A stretch of DNA of 25,033 bases. Source: Gnetum montanum (Eukaryota > Streptophyta > Gnetopsida > Gnetales > Gnetaceae). Positions 1 through 9,925 of the stretch are shown here, in pieces (positions within the stretch are counted from its first letter, which is position 1; every line of letters begins with the position of its first letter). The stretch is from positions 1-25,033 of the forward strand of contig MNCI01030462.1 of the NCBI GenBank assembly GCA_015680685.1, in the 5' to 3' direction. A model generated the notes under the pieces. It was not told the origin of the DNA, did not search any database, and was given only the letters and a program-made list of their open reading frames with translations. Made by a program: the position numbers and the translations under genes.

Positions 1-640
1 CACTTATATTTTCTCTTTTATGAAGCTTCATTGAAGAGGCTGAAGATGTAATGCTAAAGAGGTAAGGGGCTAAAGAACAACCTTGACATATAGAATGATC
101 CAAGGGAAAGCTCTTGGAGCATCTACTTGCAATAGGGACTTTGGCTGAGGCATTAGCCAACAACATTTTGCCATGATTAATTCAGTTAGAGCCAAGTTGG
201 AGTTTAGAAAGGATGGTATCAAGATACTTCCAATTGATCCTATCATAAGCTTTGGCAAAGTCAAACTTAACTAGGCAACTGTTTTAGTTACTGCCAATGG
301 ATCGTTGCATTCCTTCCAAGCTATGACAACATTATCTAAGATACAATGGCCTAGAACAAAGCTTGACTATTTAAGAGTGATGATGTTACCCAAATAAGGA
401 TGAAGGTTATTTATAACTACCTTAGCAATTATCTTATAAAATGTTGAAAGTAAAGTGATAGGATGCCAATTCATCATATTATGAAGATTCCCCACTTTAG
501 AAAGAACTTTGATAACGTCTCCATTAACTTGGAGATCCACTGATTAAAAACTTGAGAAACCAAATTTTCCAGCTTCTTGAAAAAGTTAGCTTGTTTAAAA
601 GGGAAATATTTGAGAGGTTCAATATTGCACACAATATATA
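1..640 (-). pseudogene. L1-type LINE reverse transcriptase fragment
   Basis: Read on the minus strand this is the finger/palm part of a plant L1-like non-LTR reverse transcriptase, the enzyme that copies LINE RNA into DNA at a nicked target. In order I see a PITLLSTFYKIIAKVV motif (about 465-415), CILDNVV (about 335-315), the first catalytic-Asp motif FDFAKAYDRINW (about 270-235), and the downstream motif ICQGCSLAPYLF (about 90-55). The frame shifts once near 275 and contains stops, so the copy is dead. It runs off the left edge of the window, so the YADD motif and C-terminus are not seen. It is about 80 % alike by eye to the L1 split between 4.2-4.8 kb and 23.1-24.9 kb, but lies in the opposite orientation. 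Confidence 0.85.
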
Positions 641-1449
641 TATGCGTAATAAACATAGACAACACAACTAAAGATAGAAACTACAAAACATATTAACAGA
701 AAACATAGCAACATTTAAAGTTGCAAACTATATTACTATAAACTTAAATACTACTAAAGTTTCATATCCAAATGCTTTTTGAATCATTTTTGTCATTCCA
801 CCCTAATAGCTATAAATGCTTTTGCATCATGCTTCATTTCTAAATATTCATTCATGATTATGATAAGTTTCTAAATTTACATTAAATGATATCTTAGCTC
901 CTTTTAGCTATGTCAACTACATCTTTATTAAGAATGTCATTATCATCGTTATCACTCTTAGAGTCATCATATTCTACAAGATTAGCTGAAAAATCATCCT
1001 AATCATTAATTTGTACATTATAAGTGCTTTGAGACTTAGAAGTCGAAGAGAAATCTTGTTAACTAATTTTTATTAATTTTTTAACTTTACGTAAGTTTGA
1101 GGAATTCTGAATTTCATTTTTTGCAATTGAAATAAATTATAAATGTTTATTATATTTAAAAGACTTTTTTGAAAAAGTTGGCCGAAAAAGTCATGCCGAA
1201 TTGGTGACTTTTTCATGATGAAAAATGTTAATAACTTTTTCCTAAAGTGGTGAAAAATCATGGACTTTTTAATCACTGCAGTGAACTAACATCAATGACT
1301 TCTTTGTAGGAAACATAAAAATTGCCCTTAATACATTATTAAAAGTGTTTGTAAAATTCTACAAGAAAACCTTAAATGCTTGGGGCTTTACCATTGTCGA
1401 GCTATTTTAACATTGTATGGAGTTATTACATTGATAGATATTTAGAGTC
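641..1449. other. AT-rich gap with a nested hairpin, no gene seen
   Basis: I see no convincing coding signal here. The short open frames have low-complexity translations and match no family I recognise. The one structured part is a nested inverted repeat around 1171-1241, listed separately. The stretch separates two LINE fragments of different clades. Confidence 0.5.
1171..1241. repeat. Nested inverted repeat (hairpin)
   Basis: An inner perfect 10-bp stem, GAAAAAGTCA at 1184-1193 and TGACTTTTTC at 1205-1214, encloses an 11-nt loop. An outer 9-bp pair, GAAAAAGTT at 1171-1179 and AACTTTTTC at 1233-1241, brackets it. It could be a remnant of a small inverted-repeat transposon or a chance A/T-rich fold. 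No target duplication is evident. Confidence 0.6.
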
Positions 1450-2960
1450 ACTATCATCATCATCCTAGCATTGTCCCAGTAAAATGGGTTGCCTACATGA
1501 GTTCTTTTTCACCATTCATCTCTACAAATAGCTAGATCTTTGTTTATTTGCAATTTCTGTAGATACTTTTCAATTGTTATTTCCCATGGGTTTTTTGTCT
1601 TTCTTTTAGTGGCTTTCCTAGAACTGTGATGCAACAAATTTTTTTATAGGCTCGTTATCTATTTTTCTTTGCACATGTCCAAACTAGCTAAGCTATCATT
1701 CTTGCAACTCATTTGAAATAGAATTCACTCCAAGTCTTCCTCAAATGTTTGTATTGTGCAGTTTATCTCTTTTGGTAATATTTAACATCCATCTAAGTAT
1801 TCACATTTTTGTCATGACCTTTAGCACCATATAAGATAGCAGACCTAATTGTTGTCTTGTAAAATTTTCCCTTTAGTTTTATTGGGATTTATTTATCACA
1901 TAGAATACCACTAGCTTGTTTACATTTTCTTGATCATGCTTTAATCGTAATTTTTATATCTTTAACAATTTCAGCATATGATTCTAACATTGATTCTAGG
2001 TAGTGAATTGTTTATAGTGAGAGATTTTTTATCCTTAAATTGTCACTTTTATTTCATCATTATTTATGTTATTGAAATTACATGCCATATATTGTGTTTT
2101 ACTTCTACTAATTTTTAAGCCTTTTGATTCTAGAACATGTCTCAGATTATCCATTTTAAAAGCAATATTTTTTGGATCTATACCCACCAACCCAATATCA
2201 TTTGCAAAAAGCATACACCAAGGGATTTTATCCTATATTTCCTTTGTTAATTCATCCATGACAATGACAAATAAGAACCGGCTAAGCACAAATCCTTGAT
2301 GTAGACCTACTATGACTAGAAAATCACTTTGATATATTTATTAGGGATGTTTTTCTTCAACAAGGCCCACCAAATCTCTAGGCACTTTGTCATATGCTTT
2401 TTTCAAGTTAATGAAGATTATATATATATTTCCTCTGTATTTTCTGAATTTCTCCATCAATTATTATATCAAGAAAATAGTCTCTATGGTAGATCTATGT
2501 AGCATAAATCTAAATTGATTTTTTGATACTATTGATTCAAGTTTGAGACGCTGCTCTATGACTCTCTCCAAAGCTTTATAGTATAGCATGTTAGCTTGAT
2601 CACTGTATAGTTTGCACAATTTTGTACATCTCCTTTATTTTTGTAAATGGGAACAACAATGTTCTTTCTCCAATTATTGGGCATTTCTCTATCGTTCAAA
2701 ATTTTATTAAGTAATTGTGTTAGCCATGAAGCTGTTGTATTTTCCAGGTCTTTTCAAGCTTCTATAGGAATGCTATTTTGTCCAACAGCTTTTCCATTTT
2801 TTAGATATTTAGAGTAAGACATTAAATCTATGTTAGCAGTTTGGACCAAAATTAACAATTCCTTATGATGCTGTGCCATTAACCTTTTATTTTTGAAAAA
2901 GTTTGGAGTAGAAGTCTTCAAAGTTATTTAAATCTCATCATATTAGTGATGGATTGTCAT
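1450..2960 (-). pseudogene. RTE-type LINE, degenerate, with 3' trinucleotide tail
   Basis: On the minus strand this reads as an RTE-clade non-LTR retrotransposon. In order: LKNGKAVGQNSIPIE (about 2800-2755), MPNNWRKNIVVPIYKNKGD (about 2685-2625), NCANY..IKL..YTIKLW, KNQFRFMLHRSTIE (about 2525-2485), INLKKAYDKVPRDL (about 2415-2370), and LFANDIGLVGID (about 2212-2175). The last is the catalytic FADD box with its first Asp changed to Asn (2194-2208). Further on are LESKGLKISRSKTQYM and a C-terminal FGHVQRKIDNEP-like motif near 1690-1650. The body ends at a GATGATGATGAT stretch (1454-1465 on the complement), typical of RTE 3' tails. Several frameshifts and stops show it is inactive. The 5' boundary is uncertain, and no endonuclease domain was found. 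Confidence 0.85.
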
Positions 2961-4219
2961 ACCTCAATTTCTAGTATTTGAAAGGGAGTTAGACATTCTT
3001 TAAGAATTTTAAAAAATTCTATGGAAGGTCTATCATCCATTTGAGGCCACAAGGTATAACACAAATCCAATTAGATGTATACATCAGAGATCAAGATAAC
3101 ACAACTCCTTGTTAATAGCCTTTGAGTTACCTAGTTCTTTTTTTGAATAATCATGGTACACTTCAAAAATTCTCCTATGATTTTTATGAAATCCAACTCT
3201 CTATTGAAGAGAGATATTATTAGCATCATTGACGTGAGCTTGATGTACATCTACAAGAGTTGGGATATGTTTGTAAAGAATGGTTTGCTTATTGTTTGTT
3301 AAAAGTTTGCCCAAATGCTTGTGGATGGATGTGATTATAGCTCTATTCCACCACTCCAAATGACCATGTTGATGAGGTTTGTGCTCAATATTTCAAACTT
3401 GAAGGAAAAAGTTTTAAAAACTGGAGCTTTGGAATAAAGAGGTATTGAAACAAAAATGCTGAAGTAATAACCCTGCAAGAAGGGGTAGAGAATAATTTTC
3501 ATTTGATGGAAAATGCCTTGACAAAGTTGTGAATGGTCTGATAGGGTTGTGGAAAATCAACTATAACAGGTCAATGAGATGATCTATGGAAATTTAAAGA
3601 AAAATCACTATATTGATATACACTATATCCAGATGAGTGTGAATGACATCTGGAGGGAGTATATGATTGCTCCAGCTAAACCAATCTTGGCCATGATCTT
3701 CATAGAAAATACCTTGATTTGGATCATGAAGATTGAATTGTTTGGAAAAGGAACACTAGATTGGAAATTCTATTGATGAAATAGAGAAAAGTTGACCTCC
3801 AAGTTTGTTCTTCAAATTGAAGAATCATGTTGAGGCTACCTGCAAAAATCGAATGTACTCTATAAAGGATAAAGTTGAGAGTGAGTCATAAGTCTGTCCT
3901 TTTTCTTACAACTCTTTGGTGTATAAACTGAAGCAAAAATAGTAGGAGAGCCATTGTAATCTATGAAAAACAGCAAAGTGATTCCTAGAACAACCTAAAG
4001 AGAATTTTATGAAAACATCTACAAACATTTGGAAAAACTTTCAGTAAACAATATGTGAACCATTCTTAACTAACAGAGGTTTATAAAGCCTAGATCATAG
4101 ATCCTAGTAGTGTTTTCCTGCAGGAGAGAACTAGTTTTCATGAAAATTAAATAAGAATTTTTCAAATGCATGTTACTCAAGGATAGCATTTCTTCTCATG
4201 TATCTCTTGGCTTTCAATT
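2961..4219. other. Unassigned AT-rich sequence, possibly decayed LINE 5' part
   Basis: No family can be assigned. It lies directly upstream of the plus-strand L1 RT fragment, so part of it may be the worn endonuclease or linker portion of that element. Open frames here, for example 3579-3776 on the plus strand, translate to nothing I recognise. This is a positional inference only. Confidence 0.35.
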
Positions 4220-4831
4220 GGTGGCAAACCTTTTACAGAATTTTTAAAAATTCTTAGAGAACATCCAGTTTTCTTTCTAAAGAAGAAGAAGACGATGATG
4301 ATTGAGGAAGGGTAATCTATTTCTAATACAGATATGATTTTAAACAAGTTTGCGGACCTTTACTTCAAAGTTTTTCTTTTTCAAAGAAGAGTCTAATTGT
4401 AGAGAAGTACAAGGAATTGTCATCCTAGTTCAAGTTGCAAACATAAATATGATGCGTAAATCTCCAAATATTTTTTCATGGAAAACGTTTGTACAATATT
4501 AAAACAATTCAACAATGGCAAGGTTACAGGTCATGATGGTTTTCCTATAGAAATTTATAAACACTTATAAGAATGGATTAAAGATGATTTTATCCTTCTT
4601 ACAAAGAAGGTGTTAATGTTGGTTAAGTGGGCTTCCAACATAGAAAAAGCCTCATCAAAGTTCTTCCAAATGTTGGAATTTGCACAATATGAGGAATTGA
4701 TGTCCTATTACTTTACTATCAACATTTTATAAGATCATTTCCAAGGTCGTTGCAAACAGGTTTCAACCTTATTTGGTTAGCATCATCAATTCTGGATAGT
4801 TATGTCTTGTTCCAAGTTGTATCTTGGATAA
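4220..4831 (+). pseudogene. L1-type LINE, 5' half of the RT, cut by the gypsy insertion
   Basis: Plus-strand coding remnant of an L1-like LINE. A weak SNTDMILNKFADLYF motif (about 4320-4365) precedes the RT entry motif NNGKVTGHDGFPIEIYKHL (about 4511-4568). Next come PITLLSTFYKIISKVVANRF (about 4707-4766) and CILDN (about 4818-4832). L1 RTs continue from there directly into the first catalytic-Asp block, but here the sequence changes abruptly to LTR DNA at 4832. The missing block, LVKLDFAKSYSRIS, appears at 23.2 kb on the same strand. The two pieces are therefore one LINE split by the retrotransposon insertion. Frameshifts are present on both sides. Confidence 0.85.
4827..4831. repeat. Target-site duplication GATAA, left copy
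   Basis: GATAA directly precedes the left LTR end (TGGGATGTCT at 4832). The same five bases stand at 23133-23137, right after the other end of the element. Five bp is the usual duplication size for Ty3/gypsy integrases. Joining the LINE halves with one copy of GATAA reproduces the order seen in the related LINE copy at 1-640. The terminal dinucleotides are partly worn, so the boundary could be off by a few bases. Confidence 0.6.
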
Positions 4832-6374
4832 TGGGATGTCTAAAAATGTCAGTGGCTAGAACACTAAGAGGTTGATGGGTGTATAGCCTAACCCTAAATC
4901 CATGCTAGGGCTGTGCTGGGGAAACAGAAACAAGGTGCCTTGAATGGTTTGGTTGATTAAACAGGGACTTACGTGGTGTTAAAACGACTGTTTGTAAGAG
5001 AGGTCTGTGGAGCGTTACATGTGGACATCGGGATAGCAGGTAAGAGCATAGTAGAGAGTCCTAGCTCAAAACAGTGACATGAACATGTAAATATGTTTTG
5101 AATAGTGGAGAAATGCAAGAGTTATGCTTAATATTAGAGAAAAATTCTTGGAAAGGAAATGAAACAAAGCTTGAAAATAGAGAAATGCATTGCCCCAAAA
5201 TTGGGAAGCGTAACTTTTGCTAAACAGGAGCTAAGAATGGTATGCGACATCAGGTAGGCACAGTGGTAGCGTAGTAGTATAGTCACAGTCTCTAGGATGT
5301 TTGGGACGTGAAGTTGGCAGCTACAAGGGAGGCTGAACCTATTGGATTGGCTGTTGTCATGTTCTGTGGGTGCAATTGTGGACTGCGTTTTGTGAGGTAC
5401 CAAGGTGTGAAGCTTGAGTGTTCAGGTGCAGGAGTGTTGGGGATGCTCAGACAACTAAAATGCTCAATGCTCTTTTGATTTGCCAACCCCTAGAGTGTTG
5501 GTCTTCAGGGTATTTATAGGGCTAGGTTTATCGTGAAACTTGAATCATACACCACATGGCATGGGTGCCACATGGCATGAGCGTACATAGGGTTATGCTG
5601 ACATGTTATGCTCTCATGAGAGTAGCAAAAGTGTTATACTCTAAAGGATAGCAACAGGTACCTAAAGATTGCTGAATTGTGACCACATTTCTTGGACTGC
5701 ATGTGCCAGAGTCTGAGAGATCGCAATGTACCTACAAATAGTGTCAAAATAATGCAAGTTGGAGACTACACTCTAGGACTACATCTTCCCCCTCCCTCAA
5801 GTAAGGTCAAGTGTAGGGAAAATTTTGGGGATCAATGAGGGATGCAAAACAAATGAAAATTGCTGAGCTTGGTTGCTGGAGGGATGTTGAAGCTAGGATG
5901 AAGGTCAATGCCAAGTTTTGGAGGCTTTTGGAGGTTGTTGAAGGCTTTTTCCTATTGTCAAGTTGGCTGCGCTCTAGAGCGTAGCACAACACTTAGTGAA
6001 ATTTTGCAAAATTGTGATTTTTCCCACTGGTTATGCTGGCTACGCTAGAGAGCGTAACAGGGACACTTAGCCAAGTTTTGATGAAATCTACAGTCTTCCT
6101 TGCTGGCACGCTAGCTATGCTTTGGGATATAGTAGGATAGGTAGCCTTAGAAGTTAGGAAATGTGCTAAATGTGTCTTCCATGTCAAGCTAGCTTGACAA
6201 ATCCTTGTTCAACACTTAGGCAAAATTGGGCACTGGAACTGGTGTCTTGCTTGCTATTCTGTGGAGCATAGCAGAGCGTAACAACCTGAGAGATAGAAAA
6301 TTTTCCAAACTATTTTGTCCATCCTGAGCACTTTTGACAACCTTTAGCCTAGTACTTGGGTGAATTGGCAGCTT
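4832..6374 (-). repeat. 3' LTR, truncated at its U3 start
   Basis: Aligns end to end with 21176-22744 of the other LTR. Shared landmarks are the GAGAAAAATTCTTGG block (5138 and 21478), the TATA-box region, and the tandem palindromic GCTACGCT/AGCGTAGC units near 5945-6290. Homology stops at about 6374, whereas the 5' LTR goes on for another 388 bp of similar repeat units. Either this copy lost the first part of U3, or the 5' LTR gained it. The terminal bases at 4832 are TGGG, giving CCCA as the LTR 3' end in element orientation. By hand, about 34 of 205 positions differ between the LTRs over 5138-5340. Confidence 0.85.
5511..5518 (-). promoter_or_regulatory. LTR TATA box (3' LTR)
   Basis: TATAAATA on the minus strand, inside CCCTATAAATACCC. 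The same box is kept in the 5' LTR at 21853-21860. It separates a repeat-rich U3 from the R-U5 part that runs to 4832, so transcription is expected to start about 30 bp further along the minus strand. Confidence 0.6.
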
Positions 6375-6390
6375 TCTTTTGTCTTGTTGA
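6375..6390 (-). promoter_or_regulatory. Candidate polypurine tract
   Basis: The minus strand reads ACAAAAGAAAGC, directly next to the point where LTR homology stops. A PPT lies just upstream of the 3' LTR, so the position fits. If it is the true PPT, the LTR would begin near TGCCAATTCACC, and the extra 388 bp of the other LTR would need another explanation. The call is weak because the run is short. Confidence 0.35.
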
Positions 6391-7442
6391 GCGGACTATG
6401 TGCCACTCAACAAAATTTGCTTAGAGGCAACCATGTTTGTAGGATAGGTGTTTTCTTCTCGGGATGAGTTATGTTACATATGTTTGGGGCTTTGACTAGC
6501 CTACAAAGGCTCCCCATGGGATAAGTTGCATTATGTCCATCATAGGTTCTACGATTAACCGCAGGAAGGGTTCCATGTGCATTAGGGAAGCTTGTAGGGA
6601 GTGTGGGAGAATGCAAGATCTAGAGGTAGAAGTGAATTGGCTAGAGGGGTAGTAGGGATGTACACTCTTAAGTAGCTTGGCGAGTCAAAATGGAGACATC
6701 AAAGTGGTGCAATTACTTACCACCACGATGGAGCACATCCCTTGAATGACATCACTGAGGCTTCATTCTACAAATGCAACATAGAAAAAACATGAAAAAC
6801 AACCACTACATGAGATAAAGGTGAAGCCCTGTTTGCAAGGGTACTGCAAGAGCTGCAAGTGTTGTGTTAGTTGCAGGTGCATGCAATGTCCAAAGTAGGA
6901 AGGCTAGTGTAAGTGTTGGTGGTGGTAGGCTCCAAAAGCTTTGGCAACCACACTAGAAGTGAGCACCCAAGTGGCTAGAGGCGATGGCGATGTAGGTGCT
7001 TGGGAGTTCTCACCAAAGGAAAGAGCTAAGAAACCCAATAGCATGGTGGAGAATCATGTTGTTGGACACTCTTCCAGGCTTGGCCAATGGTGAGGGCCGA
7101 AGGATGGTAGTGCTATGGCTAGGCCACAGTATTGCTGGTTCTTCAACTAGTGAAGCTGATGGTAAGAGCTCTGACTAGGATGATTGGAGATGGTGGCAGT
7201 AGCTCTAGAAGGTCAGCAAGATGTCAAAAGGCATCTCCGAAAGATTAGTAGGATGCTAAGAATGGTGATGAGGCCAATGCTCCAAAGGATTTTTCCTTGA
7301 CAACGTGAACTTCATTTTGGAACTGTAATGCCCCACCCATCCTGCCTGAAAGGTGTGGGTAGGAGACAGAGGATTGGAAGGATTCTTTCTCATTTGTTCA
7401 TAGAACTATGTGTGTTGAACTGTGGATGTTGAATTGCAAACC

Positions 7443-7660
7443 TAGTTTTAGGTCTTGGTAGACTGTATGTTGTGCTAGTTTAAGGTCCTAGCAGACTGCT
7501 ATGCTAGTTTAACATTGTAGGGGATGGTGGATGACCAGTTTAAGGTCATAGCGGATTGTGTTGTGGGTGTCAGTTTAACATCATAGCCCAAGGAAATTTT
7601 GTGCTAGTTTAACATCATAGCGGATGTTCTATGCCAGTTTAATGTCATAGCGGACGTGCA
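7443..7660. repeat. Tandem array of seven ~30-bp units in the 3' UTR
   Basis: Units begin with YAGTTTAA or a variant at 7443, 7475, 7505, 7536, 7571, 7605 and 7635, so spacing is 30-35 bp. A typical unit continues as CATCATAGCGGATGTT. The core TAGTTTAAGG is shared with the much more regular array at 16.33-16.86 kb in the intron of the same element. Tat-lineage 3' UTRs are known sources of satellite repeats. Confidence 0.8.
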
Positions 7661-7692
7661 CTTACCTTGCTTTGTTGTTGGCACGATACTAC

Positions 7693-8840
7693 GTACTAGG
7701 CATAGTACAACTTCAAGTATGAGTGGTTAATTGGATTGGCAAACTCATTACCATCTAGATCAGCAAGCTTGAATGCTCCATTGTCATAGGCCTTTATGAA
7801 AAAGAAAGGCCTTTCCCAGTTAGCTGAGAATTTGTCTGTGAGCTCGCAAATGACCTTGAGGACCAGGTCCCCTTTCTTAATCAGGCATTGGTATTGATTA
7901 TGATGGTGCTTTTGTTGTTGCTTTTCTTGGTACCACTCAATGCAATCCAACGTTTGCACATGCTCCTCCTCTATAGAGTCAATGTCAATGGTTCTCAACT
8001 CATTGTTTTGAACCTCATCAATGAAGCCTGAGAGGATCATGTGGAGCGATGGGACCTGCAATTCAAGAGGCAACATTGCTTCAGATTCATACGCAAGACT
8101 ATATGGTGTCTTACTTGTTGCTATTTTGCATGTTGTGCTGTAGGCCCATAGCACGTAGACTAGTTGTTTGTGCCATCATCACTTGCTGTTGCTAAGCATC
8201 CTCTTCAGAAGGTTGATGATGACTTTGTTCATAGCCCTCGCTTGGCCATTCGCTTGTGGGTAGTACAGTGATGAAAAAGAATGGTTAATGCCAAGGTTTT
8301 CACAGAAGGCTTTAGTTTCTGCACTACTAAATTGTGGCCCATTGTCTGTGACTATAGTCATGGGTAGACCAAATCAAGGCAGTATGTTATTTAAGATGAA
8401 TTTGAAAACTTGTTGTGATGTTATCTTCCTAAGCAGAATAGCTTCAACCCAATTTGTAAAATATTCAGTTGTGGTAATGATGAAACTATGTATGGAAGAA
8501 GACTTAGGCATTATAGGCCCTATAATATCCAACCCCCAATGTTGGAACAACCACGTGATCTGCGTAGTATGCAGTTTAGTGGGTGGCACGTGTATTAGGT
8601 TACCATGTTGCTGACACACATCACATGTCCTGACGTTGGAAACCCAATCGTGCTTCATGTAAGGCCAATAATAGCTTAGATGTCTGATTTTTGTTGCCAT
8701 TGCCCCGGGGGCAATGTGGCCTTCGCATAGTCCCTCATGGACTTGGTTAACGATCATTTGCGCTTCACTGCTGCTAACGCAAGTTAACAGTATTTCATCA
8801 TAGGATCTACAACATAAGGTGCTATCACCTACAAGGATGT
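7693..8840 (-). pseudogene. Integrase (IN), degenerate
   Basis: Integrase inserts the cDNA into the host chromosome. In order there is a GDSTLCCRSYD lead-in (about 8830-8795) and the HHCC zinc domain, with VHEGLCEGH and CDVCQ (8745-8610). The DDE core has D1 in GLDIIGPI (8527-8529) and D2 in TDNGPQF (8344-8346). The third catalytic position is Arg instead of Glu in NGQARAMNK (8236-8238), exactly 36 codons after D2, the normal D-35-E spacing. The C-terminal part runs LWAYSTTCK, TPYSLAYESEAMLP, KKGDLVLKV, and ends HSYLKLYYA just before a stop at 7693-7695. The whole reads in one frame with in-frame stops near 8374 and 8179. Loss of Glu alone would abolish strand transfer. No chromodomain is present. 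Confidence 0.9.
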
Positions 8841-8989
8841 ATTGTTGTGATTACTTTCGTATTGCATCTTTTTTGGTAGAGGTTAGATTTTGTGGAGGCT
8901 CCCCCTATTGGAGGTATGCCTTAATATCGTCATACCACTCTTGGGTGTGAGTTGTGCTTGCTGCGTCTATGGATGCAATGCCTACTATT

Positions 8990-9395
8990 TAACATGTTTG
9001 GTGCTATGCTTAAAGCTAAAGTAGCTAATGCATCAGCTATGAAATTTTCATTACGAGGAATATGTTGAACATCTACAGTTGCAAATTGTTTGAGCAAGTG
9101 TTTTTCCAAATCACCATAAGGTTGTAAATGTTGTGCCTTGCAAGCGTAAACCTTTGTAACTTGGTTGACGACTAGCTACGAATTGCCTTGGATTGCCATG
9201 TTTTGGATTCCTAGCTCTTGGGCTGCTAAGACACCTCTAAGGAGACCTTCATACTTTGCCACATTGTTTGTACGTGGAAATGCGAAATGATGTGTGAAGG
9301 GTCAGATGTCCCTAGAGGGGAAAGTGATAACGACAACAACACTACCATCTTGTGTGGTTGAAGCACCATCAAAGTATAAAATTGCCTCAAAGTTT
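8990..9395 (-). pseudogene. Second RNase H domain (Tat-lineage type)
   Basis: A separate RNase H fold follows the first one and precedes integrase. Motifs in order are LYFDGAS with the first catalytic Asp (about 9378-9358), TNNVAKYEGLL with the Glu (about 9275-9243), and QGNS at 9190-9179. At the last site the usual catalytic Asp is Asn (9182-9184), followed at once by a stop. Then come HIPRNENF and IADALATLA with the final Asp (about 9065-9015). RNase H removes RNA from the RNA-DNA hybrid during reverse transcription. A second copy here is the published hallmark of Tat elements, where it is thought to take over from the decayed first domain. Upstream it is continuous in frame with the first RNase H. 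Confidence 0.85.
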
Positions 9396-9925
9396 ATGGG
9401 TACTTAACTTATGTTGTTGACATGCTCATTTGAAAATTCTAGAATGATTGTTACTGGATCATTTATGGGTGAAGCTGTGAGTTGTGCGGATATTGCCTAA
9501 CCTTTTGTGGATGCTTGTGCTATGTAGTGCAAGTCAAAATCTGCGATTATTACCTTCCATCATGCAATTCAACTACTTTCGTACATGTTTGTAGTTATCG
9601 CCCGAAGTACATTACTTTTGTAGATAACATTAACTTGACTGTGGCAAAGATAGTGTCTCCATTTTTTGAGTGCAAAGACTAAGACAAGATAATTCTTCTC
9701 TACGTCATTGTATTTTTCCTCATGGGCCATGAGTGCATGGCTTAAATAGTAAACAGGGACCTCCGAGCCATCGTCTCTGTTTCGGTAAAGTAAAGAAGCA
9801 ATGGACGTGTTTGACGTTGCAAGGTAAATATAGAATGGCTTATCTCCTTGTGGAGGGTAGACTGTCAGAAGTTGAGCCAGCTCCTTTTTGAGGTTGTCAA
9901 ATGCCTCTTGGCATTGAGCTGTCTA
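9395..9925 (-). pseudogene. First RNase H domain of pol, catalytically degenerate type
   Basis: Follows the RT thumb after a stop at 9923-9925, where a Trp codon is expected. Motifs in order: CQEAFDNLKKEL (about 9910-9875), PFYIYLATSNTSIASLLY (about 9842-9790), VPVYYLSHALMAHEEKYNDVEK (about 9762-9700), and KKWRHYLC (about 9658-9635). The YLATS sequence at the first catalytic position has no Asp. This is also usual in plant Tat-lineage elements, where the domain acts as a tether, so it is probably ancestral rather than a recent loss. The frame runs on through in-frame stops into the second RNase H. Confidence 0.85.

Larger units (their letters stand above)
6375..7692 (-). other. 3' untranslated region of the retroelement
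   Basis: About 1.3 kb between the end of integrase and the 3' LTR, with no recognisable domain on either strand. It starts, in element sense, with a tandem array (7443-7660) and ends beside the LTR at a purine-rich minus-strand run, ACAAAAGAAAGC (about 6375-6386). That run could be the polypurine tract that primes plus-strand DNA synthesis. Long, variable, repeat-bearing 3' UTRs are known in Tat-lineage elements. Confidence 0.6.

Noticed and set aside
3080-3400. Minus-strand HQHGHLEWWNRAI sequence as an integrase core fragment
   Set aside because: It has a faint G..E..NR look, but there is no DD motif upstream, no zinc domain and no continuous element. The evidence is too weak.
6996-7178. 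Small plus-strand open frame in the 3' UTR as an antisense ORF
   Set aside because: Only 60 codons, with no splice or promoter signals and no recognisable motif. Chance is sufficient.
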